A stretch of DNA of 64,000 bases from Raphanus sativus (taxonomy: Eukaryota > Streptophyta > Magnoliopsida > Brassicales > Brassicaceae). Below the pieces are notes generated by a model. The model saw only the letters and a list, made by a program, of their open reading frames with translations, had not been told where the DNA came from and ran no database searches. The position numbers and the translations under genes were made by a program. The stretch covers positions 18,394,800 through 18,458,799 of the forward strand of contig NC_079518.1 in assembly GCF_000801105.2 (NCBI RefSeq). Direction: 5' to 3'. Below are positions 1 through 11,017 of the stretch, in pieces; positions within the stretch are counted from its first letter, which is position 1; each line of letters begins with the position of its first letter.

Positions 1-217
1 TATGATACGATGCTATTAATATCCATATTTCCTGTAGTGATCTTGTTCATCTTTATGGATTTTTAACAAACTTTTTCTCCTTTTTGACAAATTATAGGCG
101 AATAATGGGTTCATTGGTAATGTACCTACCCCTCTCTTTCCAACAATGTGTGATCATTCCATTAGAGAAGAGTAATGAGGTCGCAGGAGACACTCCTACC
201 CCTTTAAACATCAGGAA

Positions 218-305
<88 letters not shown>

Positions 306-604
306 CATAAATACACATACTTTTACCTTCCAGATTTGTAGGAGGACTCCGATCCAATGTTTACCAATCCCCAAGACAAGCAAGTTAAGTTGATTAAGCT
401 TGGAAGTCAACTTTGGGTTCCAGACATTCTCAGCAGGTATGGATGTTAGCATTACGTGATACACTGCATTGTTTCCATTTAATACATCTTGCAATCAATA
501 AATCTAGATGGTGCTAGAGAGTGATTAGAGTAGCAATCAAATTTTATTTTATCATAATCCCCTTCTTGACTCAATAAAACACTTTTGAAAACATTTGATA
601 AGAC
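1..604 (-). mobile_element. Athila-like interior remnant (3' untranslated region)
   Basis: This stretch has no credible gene. It resembles the 3' non-coding interior of element A (about 3950-4390) and of element G (about 52600-53140): the shared landmarks are an 'aataatggg' block, an 'acaatgtgtgatcat' block and 'gtcgcaggagacactcctaccc'. Orientation is inferred from those copies. It ends where an LTR begins at 605. It is therefore either the flank into which that LTR inserted or part of a rearranged older element. Confidence 0.7.
221..303. repeat. (AG)n microsatellite, about 41 units
   Basis: A pure AG run of 83 bp. At the equivalent position A and G carry only a short seed, 'gagagagaaggaaggg' (near 4180 and 52826), followed by the same 'aacca.aaa.acaca' flank. 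The microsatellite has thus grown inside a retroelement non-coding region. Arg-Glu and Leu-Ser repeat ORFs across it are artefacts. Confidence 0.97.
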
Positions 605-3419
605 TGATACTGCTCAAATTACCCTATAGAGCTTACTCTCTCAAATAAGAGGTTCAACTGTAGTACTTAGGGATCGAATCACGAGGAGCTAGGGAACCAA
701 TTAAATCTAATCAATTAATCAATCCTAGGTGAAGTTGGTTTTAATGATGAAATGTAAATGACAATTCCTAAAATGGACAAGGTAGTTGCTCTAACTAACA
801 ATATGATGGTTGTTTAACTGATAATAAAGAGTGTTAGACTTAGGGTTTTTATTCAGGAATGGAGATTATAATATTTATAAATGCCTAACAAGTTGCTTGC
901 ATGATACTAAAGAACTCAGCCGCTTAACTCTCAGTGATATCTCAGTGGTTAAATTATCTAGATCTCTGGCCTCAACTGTCGTCTGTTGACCAGAAAAAGA
1001 GTCGATCGATATCCTTTAGAGATACCGAGCGATACACCTTTCGCAGCGCCGATCGATTCACATGTCGGGATATCGATCGACGGCTTCTAGATATGCCTAG
1101 GCGCGAGCCGATAATGAACACTAGGTCTCAAGGAGGGCGGTTAGCTCTTCTCCAAGGAGACAACTAGTTCAAACAGATAATTCAAGATATCAAAGATCCT
1201 AGTGATCTATGTTCTAGTTAGCTACTCTAGAACAAGCTTAGAGTGCAATATATTTGATGAATATCACAACTTAGCAATTATAGTTTGGGGCTAATCCCAC
1301 AAACCTATTTAAACCCTAGATCTAACAAGTAGACTACTCAGACATAGTTAAGCAATTTATAATATAAGATAGATAAACGAATTGCATAGATAGAGAATAT
1401 AAAACAAATGGAGTTCAATCACAAATCTCTCAATGATCTCTCCAATATCTCAAAATATATAAACTCTAGCTTTCTCTCACACTCTATGCTTACTTCTGCC
1501 TTCAAAAGCTTGCTTTTCTTAGACTTGTTCAAAGCTTGCCGTAGAAAACACTTAGCAGGAATATTTAAGCATTTCCATTAGGTTAAAAACTCGTTAGGGG
1601 AAATCTCGTAATTTGGTGAAGTCTTGGTGAAGTAGTCGGCTAAACTATTCCGTCTTCGATATCGATCGACGACACTAGATGTGTATCGATCGATTATAAT
1701 CTTCTAGTACGCGGATCTTCTCAGCTACATCGATCGACAACTCTGGATGAGCATCGATCGATTCTTATCACAATGTTGACTTCCGACTTGGTCTTGAATG
1801 GTCAACTCGGGTGTATTATCTATTGTACTCCAAAATGCTCCAAAAGCATCACTTTATCACGAACCAGAAATACACAGACTTTTACCTTCCAGATTTGTAG
1901 GAGGACTCCGATCCAATGTTTACCAATCCCAAGACAAGCAAGTTAAGTTGATTAAGCTTGGAAGTCAACTTTGGGTTCCAGACATTCTCAGCAGGTATGG
2001 GTGTTAGCATTACGTGATACACTGCATTGTTTCCATTTAATACATCTTGCAATCAATAAATCTAGATGGTGCTAGAGAGTGATTAGAGTAGCAATCAAAT
2101 TTTATTTTATCATAATCCCCTTCTTGACTCAATAAAACACTTTTGAAAACATTTGATAAGACTGATACTGCTTAAATTACCCTATAGAGCTTACTCTCTC
2201 AAATAAGAGGTTCAGCTGTAGTACTTAGGGATCGAATCACGAGGAGCTAGGGAACCAATTAAATCTAATCAATTAATCAATCCTAGGTGAAGTTGGTTTT
2301 AATGATGAAATGTAAATGACAATTCCTAAAATGAACAAGGTAGTTGCTCTAACTAACAATATGATGGTTGTTTAACTGATAATAAAGAGTGCTAGACTTA
2401 GAGCTTTTATTCAGGAATGGAGATTATAATATTTATAAATGCCTAACAAGTTGCTTGCATGATACTAAAGAACTCAGCCACTTAACTCTCAGTGATGTCT
2501 CAGTGGTTAAATAATCTAGATCTCTGGCCTCAACTGTCGTCTATTGACCAGAAAAAGAGTCGATCGATATCCTTTAGAGATATCAAGCGATACACCTTTC
2601 GCAGCGCCGATTGATTCACATATCGGGATATCGATCGACGGCTTCTAGATATGCCTAGGCGCGAGCCGATAATGAACACTAGGTCTCAAGGAGGGCGGTT
2701 AGCTCTTCTCCAAGGAGACAACTAGTTCAAAAAGATAATTCAAGATATCAAAGATCCTAGTGATCTATGTTCTAGTTAGCTACTCTAGAACAAGCTTAGA
2801 GTGCAATCTATTTGATGAATATCACAACTTAGCAATTATAGTTTGGGGCTAATCCCACAAACCTATTTAAACCCTAGATCTAACAAGTAGACTACTCAGA
2901 CATAGCTAAGCAATTCATAATATAAGATAGATAAACGAATTGCATAGATAGAGAATATAAAACAAATGGAGTTCAATCACAAATCTCTCAATGATCTCTC
3001 CAATATCTCAAAATATATAAACTCTAGCTTTCTCTCACACTCTCTGCTTGCTTCTGCCTTCAAAAGCTTGCTTTTCTTAGACTTGTTCAAAGCTTGCCGT
3101 CGAAAACACTTAGCAGGAATATTTAAGCATTTCCATTAGGTTAAAAACTCGTCAGGGGCAATCTCGTAATTTGGTGAAGTCTTGGTGAAGTAGTCGGCTA
3201 AACTATTTCATCTTCGATATCGATCGACAAAACTAGATGTGTATCGATCGATTATAATCTTCTAGTACGCGGATCTTCTCAGCTACATCGATCGACAACT
3301 CTGGATGAGCATCGATCGATTCTTATCACAATGTTGACTTCCGACTTGGTCTTGAATGGTCAACTCGGGTATATTATCTATTGTACTCCAAAATGCTCCA
3401 AAAGCATCATTTTATCACG
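302..3419. repeat. Tandem direct duplication, two 1559-bp units
   Basis: 302-1860 and 1861-3419 are near-identical copies, each with about 300 bp of Athila-like interior followed by most of an LTR. Anchor: 'ggaggactcc' at 341 and at 1900. Only scattered substitutions separate the copies, so the event is recent or has been homogenised. The junction at 1860/1861 lies in a short 'cacgaac' microhomology. The second copy alone continues into the last 109 bp of the LTR. Confidence 0.9.
605..1860 (-). mobile_element. Truncated Athila-like LTR (first copy)
   Basis: Begins TGATACTGCTC and matches the intact LTR at 2163-3528, but is cut at the duplication junction before the terminal TATATCA. It carries several TCGATCGA palindromes (near 1001, 1070, 1660, 1685, 1730 and 1753), as the family's LTRs do. 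Confidence 0.85.
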
Positions 3420-3528
3420 AAACGCTCCTGAACCTGAAAACATACCTAACAGGCTAGAAAACACATTAGTTATATAATAAAATACTACTATACCATGGTA
3501 GAAAATCAGTGAAATCCATGGTATATCA
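2163..3528 (-). mobile_element. 3' LTR of element A
   Basis: 1366 bp with TGATACTG at one end and GGTATATCA at the other, so termini are TG...CA on either strand. It is followed inward by a polypurine tract and is closely similar to solo LTR S (31271-32629). TCGATCGA palindromes occur near 2560, 2628, 3218, 3240, 3288 and 3310. Confidence 0.92.
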
Positions 3529-3543
3529 ACTCCCCCAGACTTA
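3529..3543 (-). promoter_or_regulatory. Polypurine tract of A
   Basis: On the minus strand this reads TAAGTCTGGGGGAGT and abuts the 3' LTR. That is the position and composition expected of the plus-strand primer for reverse transcription. Confidence 0.8.
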
Positions 3544-4813
3544 CTCCTTTGCTTGTCCTTAAGAAAAACCAGTAGTCTTTGGAAAATGTTTGAAAACAGT
3601 AGGGACTCAAAGATTCAAAATATTGAAGTCATCACTCTATGGGTTCGCAATCCATATCTAAACATCCTAATCACAGAAGTTCATTATGCCTTATCCTAGC
3701 TTAGCAACCAAATTCATCTAGTCCACAACTTAGTAAATCTTATCTCACATTCGCCTCTACTAACCTCATTTCTTAACATAAAATAAAAGTGCAGGCTTTA
3801 CCTTGGGAGTATCGATCAAATGACACATAGATTTAACTCAAACAAGTATCTTAACACACAGGTAGTCTTCTCTGATCCCTTTCTCCCCTCATCTCTCTTC
3901 TCTAAATCTATTATTAGTTTCAATTTCAATAGGTTTTGATGCCACAAAGGTCATCTAGTTTATCTCATTGACATTTGCATTTGTAACTCATACATTTTGA
4001 CAAAGTGTAGCGAATAATGGGGTCTCAGGTAATTTACCTATCCCTCATTTCCACAATGTGTAATCATCCCTGAGATTTAGAATAATGAGGTCGCAGGAGA
4101 CACTCCTACCCCTCTGCCTCTCAAGAAATCATTTCAATCTTTCATAACATAAAACTTAGATCTTTGAGATGCCGAAGAGAGAGAAGGAAGGGAACCAGAA
4201 ACACACAGACTTTTTACCTTCCAGACTTGTAAGAGGATTCCGATCCAGTGATATAGGTGACAGGTTGATCCACTTTAGCATCTTTAGTACTATCTGCAAT
4301 CAGTAAATCTAGAATGGTGCTAAAGAGTGGTTAGATAATCAAGTATAAATCTATATCAATATCCCCATTTAGTACTTATGTGAAAAATAATTTGAAATCA
4401 TTTTTAATAAAAACCAAAATAAAAACACATATTAGTAAACTCCCTCCCCCAGACTTAAATTACACTGTCCCAGTGTAACACAGACGGAGTGGAGTGAATA
4501 AATAAATCATAAGAACTGAATGTAACAAGATATAATGACTAAACCTGACCGCGAATGGTGTCGATTGATACGTAAACATGTACGTCGATCGTTAGTGATG
4601 GTCGCGTGGTGTCGAGCGATGTGAATGGATTGTGTCGGTCGACGGAATCATCATTCTACTTGGATCTTTAAAAATCTGCAAAAATAAATGCGAAAAATAA
4701 AAGTGAAAATGTTAAAATAACTTAAAAAGAAAATAAAATAAAACATAATAGTGGGTTGCCTCCCACTCAACGCTTTGTTATAGTTATTTAGCTTGACTTT
4801 GGTGGTATGTGAC
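3544..4813 (-). other. 3' non-coding interior of A
   Basis: About 1.27 kb without a supported gene. It contains the conserved 'cgaataatgggg' and 'gtcgcaggagacactc' blocks shared with 1-220 and with G, and a second polypurine-like sequence plus hairpin at 4447-4479 (cccccagacttaaa followed by TTACACTG-tcc-CAGTGTAA, an 8-bp stem). The region is A/T-rich elsewhere. Confidence 0.7.
4751..4775 (-). promoter_or_regulatory. Conserved block after the last ORF of A
   Basis: Plus-strand 'gtgggttgcctcccac' followed by 'tcaacgctt'; GTGGG and CCCAC can pair. G has a near-identical block at 54278-54302, also just beyond its last ORF. From memory, Athila and Calypso elements carry a similar AAGCGCT...GGGAGGCAACCCA sequence upstream of the env-like region. 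Its function is unknown. Confidence 0.5.
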
Positions 4814-6775
4814 TCAGTTGGTGCAGAAACTGCTGCTTATTGGACAACAAGCATCAATTTCGTGTCTCCTCCTATCAAACCATGTGGCAATGAAGCTTCT
4901 TGTGGCGTCATCACTTCTGAGTTGTTTCTCATCTATCTTGAGGATTGTATCTGTGAGTTTTCTCAGAGTTCTTTCAATAGATTCGATGCTGCCAACATTC
5001 TTGTAGATGGTGTTGTAGGAGTATTCTGACAGTTCTCTCAGTTCATTCTGTATTGCGTCGATCTTGTCATGATTCAACTGATCTCGGTCTGCCAAGGACT
5101 CGGTGTCGATCGATGCTACAACATGTGCGTCGGTCGTTTCTCTAGGAGTAATGTCGGTCGATCCAGTAGTAACTGTGTCGATCGATTTTGAACGTTGGCC
5201 TTGGTACTGCATAGCACGTATCTCATTCTTCAGGAGACGAGTAGCTCTGCATAGGCTGTTCATTCTTTCGTTGAGAGTGTCGTCAATGTCATCACTTCTC
5301 CCGTTGAGTCTCTCCTCCATAGCATTCATAGCCTGATATAACTCGTGTTTGATCTGATCAACTTCTGCTGCTGTGCATGCTGTCTGCACTGGTGGTTGCT
5401 TGATGTCGATTGATATGGGTCTATGCCTGTCGATCGATGTCGCGTTTCTGTCACGAAGACCAAGATGGTCTTGAACTATGCCAATATCTTGTTGCAACTC
5501 GTTCAACTGTTGTGACAGTGTATCCAGGTATCGCATGATAGGTGAACTGTAGTGGTTGTGCCTTTCCTCGTATGATTTTATCCTATCCTCCATTTCTGTG
5601 AATATTGTGTCGATCGATGGTGAAGACTTTGTGTCGATCGATGGAATAGTAACATTCTGAGTCTGACCTTTCTCGCGACTTGTTGCCAACTCTTTCTGTA
5701 GAAGATCAATCCTCTTGCTTAACAATTCGACATTGTTGTTGAGAGGGCTGTAGACGTCTCCAATCTGTGTATTGATGTAAGCAATCTCCCATTCATCTCG
5801 TTTACGTGATGAACATTCTGGTTGGTCATTGGATGTAGTCTTGCCGATGTCGATCGATGGTGCAGGTGCTGTGTCGATCGATACTGGTGGCGTAGCTTCC
5901 TTCTCAAGCATGGTTCTAATGCTCTCAATCTCCATTCTTAGCACTGCCATATCACTTTGGAGAGCTTCATAGCTGCTATTCAAAGGCTGGAAAGTATCTT
6001 CCACCAATGTGCGAAAGTCTTCCTCAAGGTGTGTCTGAGCTCCCCACACATCAGTCACCATATCATCTATCTCTTCTCTGCTGTAAGGTACTGTTGCTGG
6101 TCTGTATGCATGGTAAGGGTGTGCATGTTCTGGAAGGTGTAACCAATTCTTCTGAAAAAGAGATGCTCTCTCCAGGATTCTCCTTATGTGCTCCTTGGTG
6201 ACAAGGATTATTTCACCATCAACTACTCTAGCATGTCCAAACTCATCTCTGTGGACACCAAATTCGTCATTTTCTTCCCATTTGAATCTTCTGGATCCGT
6301 TGGAATCAGAGGCATGTCGTCCGAACTCAATATGTCTGTCGGTCGATCTAACTCTTGCACTGTCGATCGATATGGGTAACTCGCCGTCGATCGATCGTGA
6401 TGAAACGATATCGATCGATGGTGAACTCCTATGTTGAACGAAACTTTGAGGAATTGTATCCTCTCTCATGGTGACGTGGTGGTTGTCTTGGATGTGAGCT
6501 AGGATGTCTGGATGGCCACGTTGCTGTGTGAACAGGTTTTCTGATCCATTGGCAACTTGAAGGATGTCTGCTATGTCTTCTCTGGATATGCGCAGAACTC
6601 TTCCATCCATGGCTCTTGCAAAGCCATCTGTGTCCTTGAAAATACCAAATTCATCAGGTGTTAGTGAAACATTCCTGATATCATATGAATTATGAAATCG
6701 AGATTGAGCTCTAGAAAAGGAATCGATCGATGGTGCAGTGGTGATGGCGATCGATGATTGATCGTCTAGCTGCAT
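4814..6775 (-). CDS. 653-aa extra ORF of A, Ser-Ile-Asp-rich coiled-coil protein
   Basis: An open frame of 653 codons downstream of protease, where an autonomous element would have pol. It has two copies of a motif of the form DEFG..rD..G.AR..DG.(I/L)..(S/T)(R/K)E.I..IL, near residues 41-75 and 168-200. Long charged, probably coiled-coil stretches follow (about 220-300, 340-370, 450-520 and 570-630), separated by short 'SID' units encoded by TCGATCGAT. I recall the DEFG-type motif only from Brassicaceae retroelement proteins; its function is unknown. It overlaps the upstream protease-frame ORF by 65 bp in another frame, and the SID units switch frame around 6780-6900. It was therefore probably once the C-terminal part of the gag-pro polyprotein and was separated by a frameshift. 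No catalytic motif is seen. Confidence 0.6.
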   Translation of the reverse strand: MQLDDQSSIAITTAPSIDSFSRAQSRFHNSYDIRNVSLTPDEFGIFKDTDGFARAMDGRVLRISREDIADILQVANGSENLFTQQRGHPDILAHIQDNHHVTMREDTIPQSFVQHRSSPSIDIVSSRSIDGELPISIDSARVRSTDRHIEFGRHASDSNGSRRFKWEENDEFGVHRDEFGHARVVDGEIILVTKEHIRRILERASLFQKNWLHLPEHAHPYHAYRPATVPYSREEIDDMVTDVWGAQTHLEEDFRTLVEDTFQPLNSSYEALQSDMAVLRMEIESIRTMLEKEATPPVSIDTAPAPSIDIGKTTSNDQPECSSRKRDEWEIAYINTQIGDVYSPLNNNVELLSKRIDLLQKELATSREKGQTQNVTIPSIDTKSSPSIDTIFTEMEDRIKSYEERHNHYSSPIMRYLDTLSQQLNELQQDIGIVQDHLGLRDRNATSIDRHRPISIDIKQPPVQTACTAAEVDQIKHELYQAMNAMEERLNGRSDDIDDTLNERMNSLCRATRLLKNEIRAMQYQGQRSKSIDTVTTGSTDITPRETTDAHVVASIDTESLADRDQLNHDKIDAIQNELRELSEYSYNTIYKNVGSIESIERTLRKLTDTILKIDEKQLRSDDATRSFIATWFDRRRHEIDACCPISSSFCTN

Positions 6776-8463
6776 GGTTGGATCGATTGTTCTTGATGTT
6801 GCAGTCCTCCGTGGTGATATTTCTAGTTGCTGGAAGCTGTTGGGTATAAGTTGTTGTAGTTTGAATTTTCGTGGCTGATGTTGACAACTTTATATACCCA
6901 TTTGTTGTCCTAATCGGTGAAATTCTGATCTTGTCCTTTAAGTTGTCTGAGTCAATATCGATCGATGTGATGATGGCGATGTCGATCGATGGATGATGTC
7001 GTTTTGCTGGGTGAAGTAGATAATCGATCGATGGTGGACAGTGGATGTCGATCGATTTTGGGAAACGATTTGCAAATCTATCATTCTCCATGTAGTTTTC
7101 CCAAGCTCTTTCTTCCCAATAATCTTCATCAAATTCTTCACTGTGGTTTCCACTGTGGGAAGATGTGGCTATATCTACTGCAAAACTTTCATGAAATCCG
7201 CTATCTGCCCAACTCCTTACTGAGTAATCATCTTCTTTGTTGTTGGGTTGGATGGCGAAATTTAGGTAGCAATGATCTGGTAAATCGATTTCATCATCTG
7301 GTGTGCCTTTGTCGATCGATAATCCATGGTTGGTGTCGATCTCTTCTGACTCGCTGGTGTCAATCGATGATGTAGAGAGGTTGTCGATCGATTCCGAGTA
7401 CTCTGTCTCATACTCTACTTCACAATGACAAACTGCAATCATACCAAGAGCATCTTCTTTTTCCACGGTTTTGGCTGGTGGTTTTCCAAGTTTGACAGGG
7501 TCGTAGTGGATATCTGGATCTATCATAGTCAAGCACATCTTGTTGGTGTTCATGTCACATACAGCTCCTATCGTAGCCAGAAAATGCTCTTCCAAGTAAG
7601 AGGGAAGAGTTCCAATTTAACTTGATGTCTAGGACATGAAAATCCACAGGGAGAATGACATTACCAATCTGCACTTCCAGGTCTCTGATCAAGCCTCCAG
7701 AATTTTTCTGAGTGTAGTCCACAAATGTGAAGATCTCTGGTGAAGGCTCTACTTTCAGACCCAGATGGTCTGCCATAACCTTTGGTAAGATGCTGACTAA
7801 TGAACCAGTGTCACATAGTGCATGAGAAAACTCAATCCCTTTTACTACACAGAGTATTGCAAACTTTCCAGGATCACTCTTCTTCTTCAATATGATCCTT
7901 TTCCTCATATCTTCTCTGACATTGTCAAACAATCTCCTAATGTCATTTTCAGTCTCCCTTGTTTCTCTAAAGAACATCCACAATCTACTTGTGAAGTAAA
8001 ACTCCTCAACGGGTTTCTCTAGTGGGATTCTGATAACTCTATTAGTGAAACCATCAATCTCCTTCTCATTAGCTTCCCTCTTAAGGGTCTTAGGAATTTT
8101 CTCCTTTCTACTCCTTGACCCTCTTCCTTCAGTTCCCTCTAATGTAGGTGTAGTGTCTGAAGGGTTACTAGTAGTTTCTGTAGGGTTAGCTTGTGGTTTC
8201 GGTGTGGGTCGGAGTGCATTGATTTGGTTGCTGTCAATCGATGGTAATTGCACTCGGTATGTGAGAGGTGCGTGTCGATCGATAGGTGGAGAAAATGGTC
8301 GATCGATGCATGTCTCTTCTTTGTGTTGATCGATGAGTGGCTCGTCTCGTCGGTCGATATCTTCGTAGGTGGGGGTGGGTGGATGAGGATGCGAAGCCGT
8401 GAATTCAGCATGTGTCAAAATCCTAACCGCGTTGCAATCTACAGTTGTATCTGGAAATGACAT
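6711..8463 (-). pseudogene. Aspartic protease region of A (frameshifted)
   Basis: The frame 8463-7555 carries a retropepsin-like active site within CDTGSLVSILP (about residues 216-226) and the later hydrophobic LLLGRAF segment, the usual second landmark of retroviral-type proteases. A one-base shift near 7585 moves the downstream part (ATIGAVCDMNTNKMCL...) into the frame 7595-6711. A basic region (KRE.NEKEIDGF..RV.RIP) upstream of the active site is shared with G. The protein would cleave the polyprotein in the particle. The frame is the same as that of the 3' part of gag, separated by a TGA at 8506-8508, so gag-pro was probably one frame. Confidence 0.8.
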
Positions 8464-8505
8464 CGTTTGTGTCGATCGATGTGGACTAGTTGGTGTCGAT
8501 CGACA

Positions 8506-10192
8506 TCATTGCGATCCTCTGAAACTTAGTGAACTTTCCACTTCGAAGTCTCCTTCTTGAAGCTTCTTATGCTTCACCACTTGCCAGAAATCATCATCTA
8601 TAATGACATTCACGTGGTGTTTCATGCTTCCTTCTCCTACTTCCTTAGAAGTTCCAATTCTCCTGATAGAGTCTTCAGTTTGGACAATTTGTGTCTCAAG
8701 CTTCCTAACTTGAGTACAAATGGTGTATATCCTTGTGTTCAGATTGTTGAAGACAGAGTCAATCTTTCCATTGAAATCCACCGTAAGCTTTTGCTGTCCT
8801 TCAAGAACTCTATCAATCATGGCATCAAACTTACTCTCCTGGGTGGGTGGTGGTAGGTTTTGGTAAGCTGAGTTGCCATAGTTCCTGATGTTGGTGAAGG
8901 GTTTCTGATACAGTGAACTCTAGTTGTAGTTACTCTTCTGACCACTGCCAAAAAAGTTTCTGTTTCCACTCTAGTTTCCATATTTCTGAAATCCAGTACC
9001 TCCAATGTAGTTCACATCTTCCTCTGTATCATCTTCTCTAGCCTCTCCTTCTTCAGCTGAGCAGACTAGTTTCCCCAGAAATGCATGTAAAGCATCTATC
9101 TTAGCCCTGACTTCATTCATCTGGTCCTCCCCGATGGCTGCAACAGATTTCTTCTTATCATAGTCAGTGTTCTTGTTGCTGCTGCTGTTGGCTAGGTTCT
9201 CAATAAGTCTCACAGCCTCTATTGGATTTCTGGTGTTGAAGTTCCTCTCGCTAGCAGTATCAAGAGCCATCTGATACCTCAAGGTGATACCTCTGTAGAA
9301 AGTGCTTAGCAACTGCACTTCATTGAATCCATGGTGTGGACAGTCTCGCTGGAAGAACTTAAATCTGATCCACGCGTCTTTAAAAGTCTCACCAGGCTTT
9401 TGTGCGAAAGTGACGATTTTGCTCCTTAAGCCTTCAGCACGTGCCACATCAAAGAAATTACACAGGAAGGCGTTTTTGATGTCGGCCCAGGATGTCAGTG
9501 ATCCTGTAGGTAGCTGCTTGAGCCAGTGTGAAGCTTCTCCAATCAGTGAGTATTTGAAGAGCTTGCAGAGTAGGTAGTCCTCGGGGACTCCATCCATACG
9601 AATAACATCTAAGATCCTCGAACCTCTCCAGATGGTCCATAGGATGCTCGTGTGATAACCCAGAGTAAGGTATCTGTGACACGAGAGAGTAGTACTGAGG
9701 CTTGAGCTCGAAGTTCGGTTTCTGAATCTCTGGAAGTCGAATAGCTAATCTGTTGGTGTAGTACTCATCAGGACGATTGTAGTCTGCCAACAATCGTGTT
9801 TGAGCTTCTCCTGTAGCCTCAGCTTCTGGCTCAGGGATTATGTTTCCCTGTGCATCTAGCTTCTGACCTGTTGCATTACGCAGATGACCATCTTGGTCAT
9901 ACAGGTTTCCATTCTCGTCCTGCGTGAGAATAACAATCGCAACCATGCCTCGCAGGTTAGTATTGATCGATGTACGGTGGGTAGTGTCGAACGATGTGGA
10001 TCGGCGAACGGTATCGGTCGACGGTGGTATCTGAGTATCGGTCGACGGTTGAACGTGAATATCAGTCGACGGTACTGCGGTTCTGTCGATCGATGCGGAG
10101 CGTAGGTCTTTGCGGATTGAACGTGCCAAGTGTACAGGATCTTCTGAGAATATTAGTTGATTTTCCTTATTGCTTCTGGTACTGCTGGGCAT
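8506..10192 (-). pseudogene. gag of A (Retrotrans_gag family), broken
   Basis: The N-terminal frame 10192-9458 begins MPSSTRSNKENQ, has SID/STD repeats and then the gag core start (SGLSHEHPMDHLERFEDL). A short deletion near 9610-9620, relative to G, shifts the frame. The core continues in 9597-8971 with the characteristic PEDYLLCKLFKYSLIGEASHWLKQLP and CPHHGFNEVQLL segments. Two in-frame TAG codons follow (after QKYGN near 8971, and near 8920), then a coiled-coil tail to the TGA at 8506. This is the capsid/nucleocapsid precursor. The core matches Athila-type gag proteins as I know them. It cannot make a full-length product as it stands. Confidence 0.88.
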
Positions 10193-10289
10193 GTACCTGA
10201 AAAGATAAGAAAAAATTTAATCAGAAAGGGTAAAGAAAAAGAAAAACCTAAAATTGATAAAATTAAATCTAATGGCGATCAAAGCTCCA

Positions 10290-10303
10290 CGGCAACGGCG
10301 CCA
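10290..10303 (-). promoter_or_regulatory. Primer-binding site of A (tRNA-Asp)
   Basis: Plus-strand CGGCAACGGCGCCA equals the 3' end of plant tRNA-Asp including CCA; the minus strand therefore offers 14 nt complementary to the tRNA. It lies 4 nt inside the 5' LTR boundary at 10308. Confidence 0.88.
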
Positions 10304-10307
10304 AATT

Positions 10308-11017
10308 TGATACTGCTCAAATTACCCGATAGAGCTTTCTCTCTCAAATAAGAGGTTCAGCTGTAGTACTTAGGGATCAAATCAGAGCTAGGGAACCAAT
10401 TAAATCTAATCAATTAATCAATCCTAAGTGAAGTTGGTTTTAATGATGAAATGTAAATGACAATTTCTAAAATGAGCAAGGTAGTTGCTCTAACTAACAA
10501 TATGATGGTTGTTTAAATGATAATAAAGAGTGCTAGACTTAGGGCTTTTATTCAGGAATGGAGATTATAATATCTATAAATGCCTAACAAGTTGCTTGCA
10601 TGATACTAAAGAACTCAACCGCTTAACTCTCAGTGATGTCTCACTAGTTAAATAATCTAGATCTCTGGCCTCAACTGCCGTCTGTTGACCAGAAAAAAAT
10701 TGATCGATATCCTTTAGAGAATGATAGACGGCTTCTAGATATGCCTAGGCGCGAGCAGATAATGAACACTAGGTCTCAAGGAGGGTGGTTAGCTCTTCTC
10801 CAAGGAGACAACTAGTTCAAACAGATAATTCAAGATATCAAAGATCCTAGTGATCTATATTCTAGTTAGCTACTCTAGAACAAGCTTAGGGTGCAATCTA
10901 TTTGATGAATATCACAACTTAGCAATGAATATCACAACTTAGCAATTATAGTTTGGGGCTAATCCCACAAACCTATTTAACCCTAGATCTAACAAGTAGA
11001 CTACTCAGACATAGCTA
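10308..11017 (-). mobile_element. 5' LTR of A, truncated ('half A')
   Basis: Matches the first 710 bp or so of the family LTR from TGATACTGCTC to 'cagacatagcta', with a small deletion in the TCGATCGA-bearing part near 10715 and a short duplication of 'atgaatatcacaacttagca' near 10905-10940. It stops at 11017. The next bases, TGTTAGGG, are the inverted terminus of a D-type LTR. Confidence 0.88.

Larger units (their letters stand above)
2163..11017 (-). mobile_element. Element A: Athila-like gag-pro element without pol
   Basis: Order read on the minus strand: truncated 5' LTR (11017-10308), tRNA-Asp primer site, gag, protease, a long extra ORF, 3' non-coding region, polypurine tract and 3' LTR (3528-2163). 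I find no reverse transcriptase, RNase H or integrase motif between the LTRs, so this is a non-autonomous derivative. Frameshifts and stops break gag and protease. The 5' LTR stops at 11017, exactly where the inverted end of a D-type LTR begins, so no target-site duplication of A can be read. Confidence 0.85.

Noticed and set aside
84..494. ORFs across the GA tract (Arg-Glu and Leu-Ser repeat proteins on both strands)
   Set aside because: They are a direct consequence of the AG microsatellite inside a non-coding retroelement region.
1000..3320. TCGATCGA repeats as a CRISPR-like or regularly spaced array
   Set aside because: Spacing is irregular, the repeat unit is only 8-11 bp, and copies lie within ORFs and LTRs of a plant retroelement.
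5103..7375. Plus-strand ORFs opposite the A polyprotein (for example 6989-7375 and 6186-6437)
   Set aside because: Shadows of the minus-strand frame made open by the palindromic SID codons; no motif of their own.
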